A DNA stretch of 64,000 nt, from contig JBBIIK010000016.1 in the NCBI GenBank assembly GCA_037446555.1, positions 1 through 64,000 on the forward strand. Reading direction: 5' to 3'. This DNA is from JANWVO01 sp037446555 (GTDB taxonomy: Bacteria; Acidobacteriota; Terriglobia; Bryobacterales; Bryobacteraceae). Below, piece by piece: positions 8,453 through 17,994 of the stretch. The first letter of the stretch is position 1; each line of letters opens with the position of its first letter. Position numbers and translations under genes: made by a program. The notes beneath the pieces are model-generated. The model saw nothing but the letters and a program-made list of their open reading frames with translations, did not search any database and was not told the DNA's origin.

Positions 8453-9768
8453 CGATCACGGTGGCCGGGCGCCGCTGCACGTCGGCGAGCGTGGACACGC
8501 GGACGCTGGAGCCGGGCGCGGTGTTCGTGGCTCTGCGGGGGCCCAACCACGACGGGCACGACTATGTGGCGGCGGCGTTCGAGAAGGGCGCAGCGGCGGC
8601 GGTTGTGGAAAGACCGGTGGAGGGCTGCGGGCCGCAGGAGATCGTGCCGTCGGCTCTTGGTTGGCTCCAGAGCACGGCCGCCGAGGCGCGCCGCCGGTGG
8701 GACGGGCTCGTGGTGGGCATCACCGGCAGCGCCGGCAAGACCACGGCGAAAGAGGCCGTGGCCGCGGTGCTTTCGGCGCAGTTGCGCACCGGCAAGACGC
8801 AGGGCAATTACAACAACCACATCGGCGTGCCGCTGACCATTCTGAATCTGCCGGACGAGGCCGAAGCGGCGGTGGTCGAGATCGGCATGAACCACGCGGG
8901 CGAGATCCGGGAGCTTGCGAAGATCGCGCGGCCGCAGGTGGGCGTGGTGACCAACGTGGGCACGGCGCATATCGAGAACCTGGGCTCGATCGACGCCATC
9001 GCGGCGTCCAAGCGCGAGCTGGTCGAGTCGCTCCCGGCCGATGGCGTGGCGGTTTTGAACGCTGACGACGCGCGCGTGCGAGCCATGGCCGGAGCGTTCT
9101 CCGGCCGGACGGTGTTTTACGGTTCGTCTTCCTTTGTTCCTTCCGAGGCACCCCACGTCCGGGCCTCGAACGTCGTCTGGCTTTCGGACGGCGTGCAGTT
9201 CGAGGTTCCGGACGTGGGCTCTTTTTTCTGTCCGCTCGCCGGGCGCGGGGGGCTGATGGCGGCGCTGGCGGCTCTGGCCGTGGCGCGCGCTCTCGGCCTG
9301 GATTCGGGACAATGGAAGGAGACGATCGCCCGCCTGAAGACCGTTCCCATGCGGCTGGAACGGATCGAACACAACGGCGTTGTGGTGTGGAATGACTGTT
9401 ACAATTCGAACCCCGAGGCGGCCATGATGATGCTGGACCTGCTGGCGGAGACGCCCGCGTCGCGGCGCATCGCCGTCCTCGGCGAGATGCTGGAGCTGGG
9501 CGCGTGGAGCGCGCCCCTGCACCGCGAAGTGGGCCGCCACGCGGCCGCTCGAGGCGTGGACCTGCTGGTGGGCGTCCGCGGGTACGCGCGCGAGATGCTG
9601 GCCGGCGCCGTGGAGGCGGGCCTGCCGGTGCAGAAGACGGCGTATTTCGACGATCCTGCCGGGGCCGGGGCTTTCGTCAAAGGGTTTGCGCGCGAAGGCG
9701 ACGCGATGCTGTTCAAGGGTTCGCGTGGAGTGCGCCTGGAGCGGGCGCTGGAAGCGTTCCTGGGCTAG
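8449..9768 (+). CDS. murF: UDP-MurNAc-tripeptide:D-Ala-D-Ala ligase
   Basis: MurF attaches the D-Ala-D-Ala dipeptide to complete the UDP-MurNAc-pentapeptide. The Mur ligase ATP loop is GSAGKTTAK. NYNNHIGVPLTIL, GMNHAGEI, TNVGTAHIENLGS and NDCYNSNPEAA are all typical of MurF. At 439 residues the size is normal. No ddl gene lies in the cluster, so its dipeptide substrate must be made by a ligase encoded elsewhere. It is translationally coupled to murE. Confidence 0.96.
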   Translation: MTITVAGRRCTSASVDTRTLEPGAVFVALRGPNHDGHDYVAAAFEKGAAAAVVERPVEGCGPQEIVPSALGWLQSTAAEARRRWDGLVVGITGSAGKTTAKEAVAAVLSAQLRTGKTQGNYNNHIGVPLTILNLPDEAEAAVVEIGMNHAGEIRELAKIARPQVGVVTNVGTAHIENLGSIDAIAASKRELVESLPADGVAVLNADDARVRAMAGAFSGRTVFYGSSSFVPSEAPHVRASNVVWLSDGVQFEVPDVGSFFCPLAGRGGLMAALAALAVARALGLDSGQWKETIARLKTVPMRLERIEHNGVVVWNDCYNSNPEAAMMMLDLLAETPASRRIAVLGEMLELGAWSAPLHREVGRHAAARGVDLLVGVRGYAREMLAGAVEAGLPVQKTAYFDDPAGAGAFVKGFAREGDAMLFKGSRGVRLERALEAFLG

Positions 9769-9770
9769 CC

Positions 9771-10904
9771 ATGTTTTACTGGCTCTTTTACGAGATTCTG
9801 TTCCCGCACTTCTCCCCCTTTCGTGTCTTCGGATACGTCACGTTCCGCACGTTTGCGGCCAGCCTGTTTGCTTTTCTGCTGGGAGTTGCGCTGGGGCCCT
9901 GGTTCATCCGCAAGATGCGAGAACTCGAGATCGGCCAGCCGATCCGGGAAGACGGGCCCGAAAGCCACCAGAAGAAGGCGGGCACACCGAGCATGGGCGG
10001 CCTGTTGATTCTGTTCTGCGCGCTGGTTCCCACGCTGCTGTTCACGCATCTGGCCAACCCGTATGTATGGGTGGCGATGTTCGCCTGCGCGGGCTACGCC
10101 GCCATCGGTTTCGCCGACGACTATCTGAAGGTCCGGCGCGGCCGCAACCTGGGACTCACGGGACGGCAGAAGATGGCCATGCAGGCGCTGATGATGGTGG
10201 CCCTGGGCATCTGGCTCCTGGGGCTGCACCGCCGCGGGCTGTACAGCACGGAGATGAACGTGCCCTTCTTCAAGAACGTGCGGCCGGACCTGCTGATCGA
10301 CGCGCTGCTCGAAAACCCTTGGACCTACCCTCTGGGCTTCTCCGTCTTTTTCGCGTTCCTGCTGCTGGTGATTGTCGGATCGTCAAACGCGGTGAACCTG
10401 ACCGACGGGCTGGACGGCCTGGCCGCCGGGCTGATGGTGATCGCCGGGGGGGCGATGACGGTGCTGTGTTACGTCAGCGGGCACGCGCAGTTCGCCCGCT
10501 ACCTGGAGCTGGCGCGTCTGCCGGGCGCGGGCGAGCTGACGATCTTCTGCGCCTCGCTCACCGGAGCCGTGCTGGCCTTCCTTTGGTACAACGCGCACCC
10601 GGCGGAGATTTTCATGGGCGACGTGGGCTCGCTGGCGCTCGGCGGCAGCCTGGGCGTGGTGGCGGTGCTGATCAAACAGGAATTGATGCTTTTGTTTATC
10701 GGAGGCGTTTACGTGATCGAGGCCCTGAGCGTGATGATCCAGGTGGCGAGCTACAAGATGCGCGGAAAGCGCGTGTTCCTGATGGCGCCGCTGCACCACC
10801 ATTTCGAGAAGCTGGGATGGGACGAGACGAAGGTGGTGGTGCGGTTCTGGATCGCCGGGCTGGTGTGGGCGCTGTTCGCGCTGACGACGCTGAAACTGAG
10901 ATAG
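9771..10904 (+). CDS. mraY: Phospho-MurNAc-pentapeptide transferase
   Basis: MraY is the polytopic membrane enzyme that transfers phospho-MurNAc-pentapeptide to undecaprenyl phosphate, giving lipid I. Visible signatures are KKAGTPSMGG near the N-terminus, GFADDYLKV with the catalytic aspartate pair, NLTDGLDGLA, EIFMGDVGSLALGG and the C-terminal PLHHHFEKLGW. The protein is 377 residues long. I use ATG 9771, two bases after the murF stop; the upstream extension of the frame is a murF shadow. Confidence 0.96.
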   Translation: MFYWLFYEILFPHFSPFRVFGYVTFRTFAASLFAFLLGVALGPWFIRKMRELEIGQPIREDGPESHQKKAGTPSMGGLLILFCALVPTLLFTHLANPYVWVAMFACAGYAAIGFADDYLKVRRGRNLGLTGRQKMAMQALMMVALGIWLLGLHRRGLYSTEMNVPFFKNVRPDLLIDALLENPWTYPLGFSVFFAFLLLVIVGSSNAVNLTDGLDGLAAGLMVIAGGAMTVLCYVSGHAQFARYLELARLPGAGELTIFCASLTGAVLAFLWYNAHPAEIFMGDVGSLALGGSLGVVAVLIKQELMLLFIGGVYVIEALSVMIQVASYKMRGKRVFLMAPLHHHFEKLGWDETKVVVRFWIAGLVWALFALTTLKLR

Positions 10905-10906
10905 CC

Positions 10907-12226
10907 ATGGACGTGCGCGGCAAGAGGATCACGGTGTTCGGCATGGGCGCCTCGGGCGTGGCCGTGGTGGATCTGCTGCGCCGTCACGGGGCGCAGGTGC
11001 GCGCGTCCGACGTGAAGCCCCGCGAGGCGCTGCCGGAGTTCGACGCGCCGTTCGTGCCGCAGTCTCCGGAGGCGCTGGAAGGCTGCGACATCGCCGTGCT
11101 GAGCCCCGGCGTGCCTGCGGACCTGCCGATGTTCGAGCACGCCCGGTCGCGCGGTACGCTGGTCGTGGGGGACGTGGAAGCGGCGTCTTGGTTCCTGCAA
11201 GGACCGGTGATGGGGATCACCGGCTCAAACGGCAAAACGACGACCACGGCGCTCGCCGGGCACCTGTTGCGCGCGGCGGGCGTCGCTTGCCAGGTGGGCG
11301 GCAACATCGGCCGGCCACTGGCTGCGATGGTGGAGACCTCGCGCAAGGACCAGTGGAACGTGCTCGAGCTTTCCAGCTTTCAGCTGGAAACCACGCACAC
11401 GCTGCGCGTGCACATCGCCGCTGTGCTCAACATCACGCAGAATCACCTCGACCGGCACCACACGTTCGAGGCCTATGCGGCGGCGAAAGCGAAGATCCTC
11501 GCCGGCCAGCAGCCGGAGGACCACGCGGTGCTGAACGCCGAGAACTCGGCCAGCGCGGCGCTCGCCGGGCAGGCGCGGGGCCGCGTGTGGTGGTTCTGCG
11601 CGGGCGCCGCGCGCGAGCCGGGCTTCTGGCAGCAGGAGGGCATGCTGTGGGCGGGCGGCGAGCCGTTCATGCCCGCGTCCGAGATTCCGCTGCGAGGGCG
11701 GCACAACCTGGAGAACGTGCTCGCCGCGGCTTGCTGCGCCCGTCTGGCGGGCGCGCCGCTGGAAGCGATCCGGCGGGGCGTGCAGACGTTCGAGGGCGTG
11801 GAGCACCGCATCGAGTTCGTGCGCGAGCTGGGCGGCGTGCGCTATTACAACGACTCGAAGGCGACGAGCGTCGACGCCACGCGTAAGGCTCTGGAATCCT
11901 TTGAGGGGCGGCTCTGGGTGATTCTTGGCGGAAAGGACAAGGGCAGCGACTACCGCGAATTGCGCCCGCTGCTCGCCGAACGGGCCCGCGCCGCGCTGCT
12001 GATCGGCGCCGCGGCGGAGAAGATCGCCTCCCACCTGGAAGGCGCGCTGCCCCTGATCCACTGCGGCGACCTGCGCTCGGCTGTGGAAACAGCATGGCGA
12101 AAGGCCGAACCCGGCGACACGGTGCTGCTGGCGCCCGCCTGCGCCAGCTTCGACCAGTTCTCCGGCTACGAGGAGCGCGGGCGCGCCTTCAAGTCGCTGG
12201 TGCAGGCGCTGGAGGGACGTCCATGA
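10907..12226 (+). CDS. murD: UDP-MurNAc-L-alanine:D-glutamate ligase
   Basis: MurD adds D-glutamate to UDP-MurNAc-L-Ala. The N-terminal Rossmann-type loop (VFGMGASGVAVVD), the ATP loop GSNGKTTTT, ELSSFQLE, ITQNHLDRH, YNDSKATSVDA and GGKDKGSDY are all present. The 439-residue protein starts at ATG 10907, two bases after mraY. Its stop overlaps the ftsW start (ATGA). Confidence 0.96.
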   Translation: MDVRGKRITVFGMGASGVAVVDLLRRHGAQVRASDVKPREALPEFDAPFVPQSPEALEGCDIAVLSPGVPADLPMFEHARSRGTLVVGDVEAASWFLQGPVMGITGSNGKTTTTALAGHLLRAAGVACQVGGNIGRPLAAMVETSRKDQWNVLELSSFQLETTHTLRVHIAAVLNITQNHLDRHHTFEAYAAAKAKILAGQQPEDHAVLNAENSASAALAGQARGRVWWFCAGAAREPGFWQQEGMLWAGGEPFMPASEIPLRGRHNLENVLAAACCARLAGAPLEAIRRGVQTFEGVEHRIEFVRELGGVRYYNDSKATSVDATRKALESFEGRLWVILGGKDKGSDYRELRPLLAERARAALLIGAAAEKIASHLEGALPLIHCGDLRSAVETAWRKAEPGDTVLLAPACASFDQFSGYEERGRAFKSLVQALEGRP

Positions 12227-13377
12227 ACGCCATTCGCACGCGAACCGACTGGTGGCTTCTTTCGACGACGCTGGGGCTGGCGGCATTCGGACTGGTGATG
12301 GTATACAGCGCCACCGCGGTGCCGGCGGAGGTCTACTCGCAAAAGCCCGGCTGGGAATTTGCGGTGCGGCAGCTGGCGGCGATGGCGCTGGGGCTGGCGC
12401 TGATGTTCTGGATCAAGTACGGCGACTACCGCCGGCTGCGCAGCGCCGCCGCCGTGGTGGCGCCGTTGTGCGTGGTGTTGATCCTGCTGGGAGCAGCCGT
12501 GTTCACAGACCGTACCGCGCACCGCTGGATCCGGCTGCCCGGCTTCGGGCAGTTGCAGCCGAGCGAGCTGGCCAAGCCGATGATCGTGCTCTATCTGGCA
12601 TGGTTTGTCGCCTGGCGCGGGGGCAACGTCAACAGCCGCTACTCGATTGTTCCCACGCTGCTGGTAGTGGGACTGACCACCGGGCTGGTGGCCAAAGGGG
12701 ACCTGGGAACAGCGCTGATCCTGCTGGTTCCCGCGCTGGTTGTGTATTCGGTGGCAGGAATCCACCGCAAGCACTTCTTTGTGGCGCTGGCGATGACGGT
12801 GATCGTGATGACCGGGCTGATCGTGCAGAAGCCCTACCGCCTGATCCGCGTGACGTCCTACTTCGGGTTGACGGAACAAAGGATCGCCGCCACGCCGTGG
12901 TTGCAGTGGCTGGCCGTGCGGACGGCGTCGAGCGGCGCGGCGCGGGACGCCGACTATCAGGCGCGGCAGTCGCGTATTGCCATCGGGAGCGGCGGGCTGA
13001 CGGGAGTAGGTCTGGGGCAGTCGAACCAGAAGCTCGGCTTCCTGCCGCTGGCGCACAACGACTTTATCTTTGGCGTCGTCGGCGAAGAGACGGGCTTCGT
13101 GGGCTGCGTGCTGCTGCTGGGCGCCTATCTGGTGTTTCTGTGGCGGGGATGGCGGGCGTGGCATCTGCTGGAGGATCCGTTCGGCCGCTACCTGGCGCTG
13201 GGCGCATCGTCGGTGATCGTGTCCCAAGCGCTCTTCCACATGCTGGTCACGCTAGATGCGGTACCCACAAAGGGCATTCCGTTTCCGCTCATCAGCTATG
13301 GCGGCAGTGCGATGGTTGGGACGCTGATCACCGCCGGGTTGCTGATGAGCGTCAGCGACCGCGTTCCCGACCCATGA
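12223..13377 (+). CDS. ftsW: Septal peptidoglycan polymerase FtsW (SEDS family)
   Basis: FtsW is a polytopic SEDS glycosyltransferase that polymerises lipid II at the septum together with FtsI. The 384-residue protein has about ten hydrophobic segments and the SEDS motifs LPGFGQLQPSELAKP, KGDLGTAL, NQKLGFLPLAHNDFIFGVVGEETGF and the C-terminal PTKGIPFPLISYGGSAM. ATG 12223 overlaps murD by four bases. murG starts 10 bases downstream. Confidence 0.95.
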   Translation: MNAIRTRTDWWLLSTTLGLAAFGLVMVYSATAVPAEVYSQKPGWEFAVRQLAAMALGLALMFWIKYGDYRRLRSAAAVVAPLCVVLILLGAAVFTDRTAHRWIRLPGFGQLQPSELAKPMIVLYLAWFVAWRGGNVNSRYSIVPTLLVVGLTTGLVAKGDLGTALILLVPALVVYSVAGIHRKHFFVALAMTVIVMTGLIVQKPYRLIRVTSYFGLTEQRIAATPWLQWLAVRTASSGAARDADYQARQSRIAIGSGGLTGVGLGQSNQKLGFLPLAHNDFIFGVVGEETGFVGCVLLLGAYLVFLWRGWRAWHLLEDPFGRYLALGASSVIVSQALFHMLVTLDAVPTKGIPFPLISYGGSAMVGTLITAGLLMSVSDRVPDP

Positions 13378-13387
13378 GGAGGCGCGC

Positions 13388-14497
13388 ATGCTGTTCGTGA
13401 TGGCGGGCGGAGGCACGGGGGGCCATGTGGTGCCGCTGCTCGCCGTGGCGCAGGAACTGCGGGCGATAGGGCACAGCTGCCTGTTCATCGGGACGAGGGA
13501 AGGGATCGAGTCACGCATGGCGCCGCAGGCGGGCTTCCCGCTGGAGTGGATTCCGGCGGCGGGTTTCCAGCGCGCCGGGCTGCGCGGCAAGGCGAGAGCG
13601 GCAGCGCGGCTTCCTGTGGCGCTCTCGCGTTGCCTGAGGCTGATGCGCTCGCTGCGTCCGGCGGCGGTGTTTTCGCTGGGCGGGTATGTGGCGGCGGCGC
13701 CGGTGGCGGCGGCGGCGCTCATGCGCGTGCCCGTGGTGCTGATGGAGCCGAACGCGGCGCCCGGTCTGGCCAACCGCCTGGCGGCGCCGTTTGCCGCCGC
13801 GGCGTTGCTCGGCTTTGAAGAGACGCTGGGGCGCTTTCCGCGCGGGAAAGCGGCGGTGACGGGAATGCCGGTGCGGGAGGAGTTCTTCCGGATCCGCTGG
13901 CAACCGCCGCAGGGCTGGCTCCGGCTACTGGCGACCGGCGGCAGCCGCGGAGCGCGGGCGTTGAACCGCGCCGTGCTGGAGAGCCTGCCGCATTTCCGCG
14001 AAAGCGGTCTGCGCGTGAGCATTACGCTGCAGGCCGGTGCGCCTTGGGCGGAGGAGATGAGCGGCGCCATGGCGGGGTGCGGGGTGGACGCGCGCGCGGT
14101 GGCGTTTCTCGACGACATGGCGGCGGCCTACGCGCAGGCGCACCTGGTGGTGAGCCGCGCAGGCGCGGGGGCGGTGGCCGAGCTAGCCGCCGCGGGCATG
14201 CCGTCGGTGCTTGTGCCCTTCCCGTTCGCCGCGGACAACCACCAGTTGCGAAATGCGGAGGCGATGCAGCGCGCCGGAGCGGCGGTGCTGATCGAGGAGA
14301 GCTCGCTGAGCGGGCGGCAGCTGTTCGAGACCGTGGCGCGGCTGGCCGCCGCGCCGGAAGAGCTGGAGAGGATGAGCCGGGCGGCCCGCGCGGCAGCGCG
14401 GCCCGGCGCGGCGAGGCGCGCGGCGGAGGCGCTGCTGGAAGCGGCGCGGCGCGGAGGACGCGGCGCGCTTTCGTTGACACAGGAGCCGAAGGCCTAA
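13388..14497 (+). CDS. murG: UDP-GlcNAc:lipid I N-acetylglucosaminyltransferase
   Basis: MurG is the peripheral membrane GT28 enzyme that converts lipid I to lipid II. The N-terminal GGGTGGHVVPLLAVA loop, SLGGYVAAAP, MEPNAAPGLANR, LATGGSRGARALN and the C-terminal VVSRAGAGAVAELAAAGMPSVLVPFP donor-binding region are clear. At 369 residues it is of normal length. AGGAGG precedes ATG 13388. The last 30 residues are unusually Ala/Arg-rich, probably a lineage tail. Confidence 0.95.
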   Translation: MLFVMAGGGTGGHVVPLLAVAQELRAIGHSCLFIGTREGIESRMAPQAGFPLEWIPAAGFQRAGLRGKARAAARLPVALSRCLRLMRSLRPAAVFSLGGYVAAAPVAAAALMRVPVVLMEPNAAPGLANRLAAPFAAAALLGFEETLGRFPRGKAAVTGMPVREEFFRIRWQPPQGWLRLLATGGSRGARALNRAVLESLPHFRESGLRVSITLQAGAPWAEEMSGAMAGCGVDARAVAFLDDMAAAYAQAHLVVSRAGAGAVAELAAAGMPSVLVPFPFAADNHQLRNAEAMQRAGAAVLIEESSLSGRQLFETVARLAAAPEELERMSRAARAAARPGAARRAAEALLEAARRGGRGALSLTQEPKA

Positions 14498-14513
14498 ACA
14501 ATAAAGAGGCAGA

Positions 14514-15926
14514 ATGTTTTTTCTGGCGCAGGCGCTTCACTTCACCGGCATCGGCGGCATCGGCATGAGCGGCCTGGCTCTGCTGTGCCGGGAGCTGGGC
14601 TGCGGGGTTTCGGGCTCGGACCTCCGGTCGACGCCGCTGACGCGCCGCCTGGAGGCCCTCGGCATCCGCGTGGCGCAGGGGCACGCGGCGGAGAATGTGC
14701 CCGCCGAAGCACGGGCGGTGGTGGCGACTTCGGCGGTGGGCCCGGACAACCCGGAGCTGGCCGAAGCGCGCCGCCGCGGGCTGCCGCTGGCCACGCGGGG
14801 CGAGCTGCTGGCTGAGCTGATGCGCGGGCGGCGCGGCATCGCCGTGGCGGGCAGCCACGGCAAGACCACCACCACCGCGATGCTCGCCTGCGCCGCTCTG
14901 GAAGCAGGGCTCGACCCCACGGTCTACGTGGGCACTCTGGCGCCCTTTCTCGGCGGCTGGAACGCGAGGCTCGGCGGAGAGCTGTTCATTGCCGAGTCGG
15001 ACGAAAGCGACGGATCCTTCCTTGAATTGGCGCCGGAGTGCGCCGTCATCACCAACATCGACCGCGAGCATCTGGATCACTGGAAGACCTTCGAAGCCGA
15101 GCGCGAGGCGTTCCTGCGGTTCGCCAACAGGATCTCGATCGGCGGCATCGTGGCGTTCTGCGCCGACGACCGCCATGCGCGCTCCCTTCTTCCGGAGATG
15201 CGGCGCAAGGCGGTCAGCTACGGACTTGCGCCGGACGCGCAGATGCGGGTGGAGCGGCAGGAGCTGCACGGCAGCGGCAGCCGCTTCCGTCTGAGTTCCG
15301 GCGGAGAGGATCTGGGCGAGTTCGAGCTGCGCGTGCCCGGCGCGCACAACGTGCTGAACGCCGCCGCCTGCGCGGCGGTGCTGCTGCATCTTGGCGTGGA
15401 CCCGGAACGCATCCGCGCGGGGCTGGCCGCCTACAGCGGCGCCGGGCGCAGGATGGAGTACAAGGGCAGCGCGGCCGGCGTCACGGTGATCGACGACTAC
15501 GGCCACCATCCGGCGGAGATCCGCGCCACGCTGGTCGCGCTGCGGCTGCGCGCGCCGCGCCGGCTGGTGGTGCTGTTCCAGCCGCACCGCTACTCGCGGA
15601 CCGAGTTGCTGTTCGGCGAATTCGCGCAAGCCTTCGCCGCTGCCGATGCGGTTCTGGTCGCCGACATCTACGCGGCCTCGGAGCCGCCGCGGGAGGGCGT
15701 GACCGCGGGCGCGCTGGCCGAAGCCATCCGTAAAGCGGGCCATCCGAGGTGCCGTTACGCAGGGCCGCTGGACGAAGCGGTGCGCCAGGTGGCGGCGGAG
15801 CTCAAAGAAGGCGACCTGCTGCTGACGCTCGGGGCGGGCGACGTGACGTCGGCGGGCGGGCGCGTGCTGGAACTGCTCAGGGAGACGAGTGATGTCTCGC
15901 AGGAAACAGAAAGAGAACGGCGCTGA
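14514..15926 (+). CDS. murC: UDP-N-acetylmuramate:L-alanine ligase
   Basis: MurC adds L-alanine to UDP-MurNAc, the first step of stem peptide assembly. It shows HFTGIGGIGMSGLA at the N-terminus, the ATP loop GSHGKTTTT, ESDESDGSF, TNIDREHLDHW, DDYGHHPAEI and FQPHRYSRT. At 470 residues the size is normal. murB and ddl, which commonly follow murC, are absent. The 3' end overlaps ftsQ by 35 bases in another frame, so the last residues (TSDVSQETERERR) are probably variable tail. Confidence 0.95.
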   Translation: MFFLAQALHFTGIGGIGMSGLALLCRELGCGVSGSDLRSTPLTRRLEALGIRVAQGHAAENVPAEARAVVATSAVGPDNPELAEARRRGLPLATRGELLAELMRGRRGIAVAGSHGKTTTTAMLACAALEAGLDPTVYVGTLAPFLGGWNARLGGELFIAESDESDGSFLELAPECAVITNIDREHLDHWKTFEAEREAFLRFANRISIGGIVAFCADDRHARSLLPEMRRKAVSYGLAPDAQMRVERQELHGSGSRFRLSSGGEDLGEFELRVPGAHNVLNAAACAAVLLHLGVDPERIRAGLAAYSGAGRRMEYKGSAAGVTVIDDYGHHPAEIRATLVALRLRAPRRLVVLFQPHRYSRTELLFGEFAQAFAAADAVLVADIYAASEPPREGVTAGALAEAIRKAGHPRCRYAGPLDEAVRQVAAELKEGDLLLTLGAGDVTSAGGRVLELLRETSDVSQETERERR

Positions 15927-16752
15927 AGAGCCGCGGCGCGAACTGCCGGTGCGGCGTTGGCTGCAATGGGCAGGCTGGATCCTTGCCCTGTCCGGCGCGG
16001 CTGCCGGGACCGCCTTCTTCCTGCTCGAGTGGAACCGGTTCCTTTCGCACGACCCGCGCTTCTTCCTGGCCGAAGAGGACTCCCCCCGTTCCGGGATTTC
16101 CATCGAGGGCGCGCGCCGCGTGCCACGCGCCACCGTGCTGAAGGTGTTCGCCGCCGACCGCGGCCGCAGCATCGCCGACATCGACATCGACCGCCGCCGC
16201 GAGGAGCTGCGCCGCCTGGACTGGGTGCGCGACGCCACGGTGCGCCGGGTGTGGCCGGACCGCCTGCTGGTGAGGATCGAGGAACGCGAGCCGGTGGCGC
16301 TGATCCAGGCGCCGGCGGGCATTTCGGGCAGCTTCGGCGAGCCGCTCCGCATGCGTCCCATGCTGATCGACGCCGATGGCGTCATTCTGCCCCTGACGGG
16401 CCCGGCGCCGGGCTCGCTGCCGCTCCTGCTGGGCGTGCGGCCCGAGCAGGACGTGGAACACCGCAGGAAGCTCGTGCGGCTGATGCAGCGCGTGCTGGAC
16501 GAGCTGCGCCCCGCGGCCTCCAGCATTCCGGAAGTCGACGTGACAGACCCGGAAAACGTCCGCATCGGATACCAGACAGGGGACCAAATGGTGGTGCTGG
16601 TGCTGGGCAACGAGAAATTTCTTGAACGGCTGAACGTGTTCCTCGGGCACCTGGATGCGATCCGGGACCGGCTCTCGCACCGCGCCGTGCTCGACCTGAC
16701 GACGGAAGGCCGAATTACACTGGTGGAAGCTTCCCCGGAGGACAGGCACTGA
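15892..16752 (+). CDS. ftsQ: Cell division protein FtsQ (POTRA domain)
   Basis: FtsQ is a bitopic divisome protein that recruits FtsL and FtsB. It has a basic cytoplasmic N-terminus, one membrane segment (about residues 25-45), a POTRA domain (SIEGARRVPRATVLKVF to LLVRIEEREPVALIQ) and a FtsQ-type beta domain to the end. ATG 15892 is preceded by GGGAGACG; GTG 15889 directly before it is an alternative. The protein is 286 residues. It overlaps murC and is followed three bases later by ftsA. Confidence 0.9.
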   Translation: MSRRKQKENGAEEPRRELPVRRWLQWAGWILALSGAAAGTAFFLLEWNRFLSHDPRFFLAEEDSPRSGISIEGARRVPRATVLKVFAADRGRSIADIDIDRRREELRRLDWVRDATVRRVWPDRLLVRIEEREPVALIQAPAGISGSFGEPLRMRPMLIDADGVILPLTGPAPGSLPLLLGVRPEQDVEHRRKLVRLMQRVLDELRPAASSIPEVDVTDPENVRIGYQTGDQMVVLVLGNEKFLERLNVFLGHLDAIRDRLSHRAVLDLTTEGRITLVEASPEDRH

Positions 16753-16755
16753 ACC

Positions 16756-17952
16756 GTGGCCAAGAGAGCGCAGTACGCCGCCGGACTGGACTTGGGCAGC
16801 GCATGGACGCGGCTGGTGGTCGTGTCGCTGGAAAACGGGCTGGTCCGCTATCTCACGCATGCAGCCGAAGTCTCGCGCGGGTGGCACCGCGGCCAGATCG
16901 CGGACCAGAACGCGGTGGCCGGCTGCGTGCGGCGCGTCTTCGAACAGTGCGTGCGGCGGCTGCATGAGCCGGTGGGTTCGGCCGTAGTGGGCGTGGGCGG
17001 GCCGGGCGTGCGGTGCCGGCAGGGGCGCGGTGTGTACGACTTCGGGCCGCGGCGGCGCGTTCAACAGGACGACATCGTACAGGCGCTGAAGCTGGCGGCG
17101 CAGTCGCCGCTCGAGCCGGACCGGATGCTGCTGCAGGTGCTGCCGCAGGATTTCACGCTGGACGGCCGTCCCCCCATCCCGCATCCGCTCAACGTGGAGT
17201 GCGAGCGGTTCGAGGCGCACGCGCTGATGATTACAGCCTCGCGGCAGGAGCACCAGACCGTGGTGAGCGCCGTGCAGCAGGCGGGCGTGCAGGTGGAAGA
17301 GACGGTGTTCGAGGCGATGGCCGCGGCTTACGCCTGCATCCTGCCCGAAGAGCGGGCCAGCGGCGTGGCGTTGCTCGACATCGGCGCGCACAGTTCGAAC
17401 CTCGTCTTCTACGACGGCGATTCGATGCTGTTCGCCGCGGGGCTGCCGGTTTCCGGCGATCACTTCACGCGCGACATCAGCACCGTGCATGGCGTCTCCT
17501 ACGAGGAGGCGGAGCGGTTGAAGCTGGCCTACGGCTGCGCGCACACAGCGCCTTCCGGCGACAACATCATCATCGAGCTGCCCGCCGAGGGCGGGCGGAC
17601 GGGCCGGGAAGTGAGCCGCCGGGCCCTGGTGGAGACGCTGGAGGCGCGCGCCGGACAGGTATTCGAGATTGTAGAGACCTGCCGGCAGCGCCAGGCGCGG
17701 GACATGCATCTGGGCGAAGGGCTGGTGCTGTGCGGCGGCGCGCTGCTGGAGGGCATGGTGCAGGAAGCCGAGCGGCTGCTGCGCTGTCCGGCGCGTCTCG
17801 GCCTGACGCGCGGAGTTCTGGAATGGCCCGAGGAGCTTTGTTCGCCGGCATGGACGGCGGCCGCCGGGCTGGCAATGTATTCGGCAAGGCTGCAGTCCCG
17901 CCGCGAAGGCGCAGGCAGCACGGGACTGTTCGGCCTGTTTCGGGGAAAATGA
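16756..17952 (+). CDS. ftsA: Cell division protein FtsA
   Basis: FtsA is an actin-like ATPase that tethers FtsZ to the inner membrane. The phosphate-1 loop (GLDLGSAWTRLVV), an SHS2/1C insertion region, the phosphate-2 loop (VALLDIGAHSSNLVFY) and the adenosine loop (GLVLCGGALLEG) are present. It ends in the short hydrophobic/basic tail GLFGLFRGK, the expected membrane-targeting amphipathic helix. The start is GTG 16756, three bases after ftsQ. It is 398 residues long. Confidence 0.92.
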   Translation: MAKRAQYAAGLDLGSAWTRLVVVSLENGLVRYLTHAAEVSRGWHRGQIADQNAVAGCVRRVFEQCVRRLHEPVGSAVVGVGGPGVRCRQGRGVYDFGPRRRVQQDDIVQALKLAAQSPLEPDRMLLQVLPQDFTLDGRPPIPHPLNVECERFEAHALMITASRQEHQTVVSAVQQAGVQVEETVFEAMAAAYACILPEERASGVALLDIGAHSSNLVFYDGDSMLFAAGLPVSGDHFTRDISTVHGVSYEEAERLKLAYGCAHTAPSGDNIIIELPAEGGRTGREVSRRALVETLEARAGQVFEIVETCRQRQARDMHLGEGLVLCGGALLEGMVQEAERLLRCPARLGLTRGVLEWPEELCSPAWTAAAGLAMYSARLQSRREGAGSTGLFGLFRGK

Positions 17953-17994
17953 GGAGAACGCGCCGTCGCCAGGCGCGAGGCGATTGAGGTCACC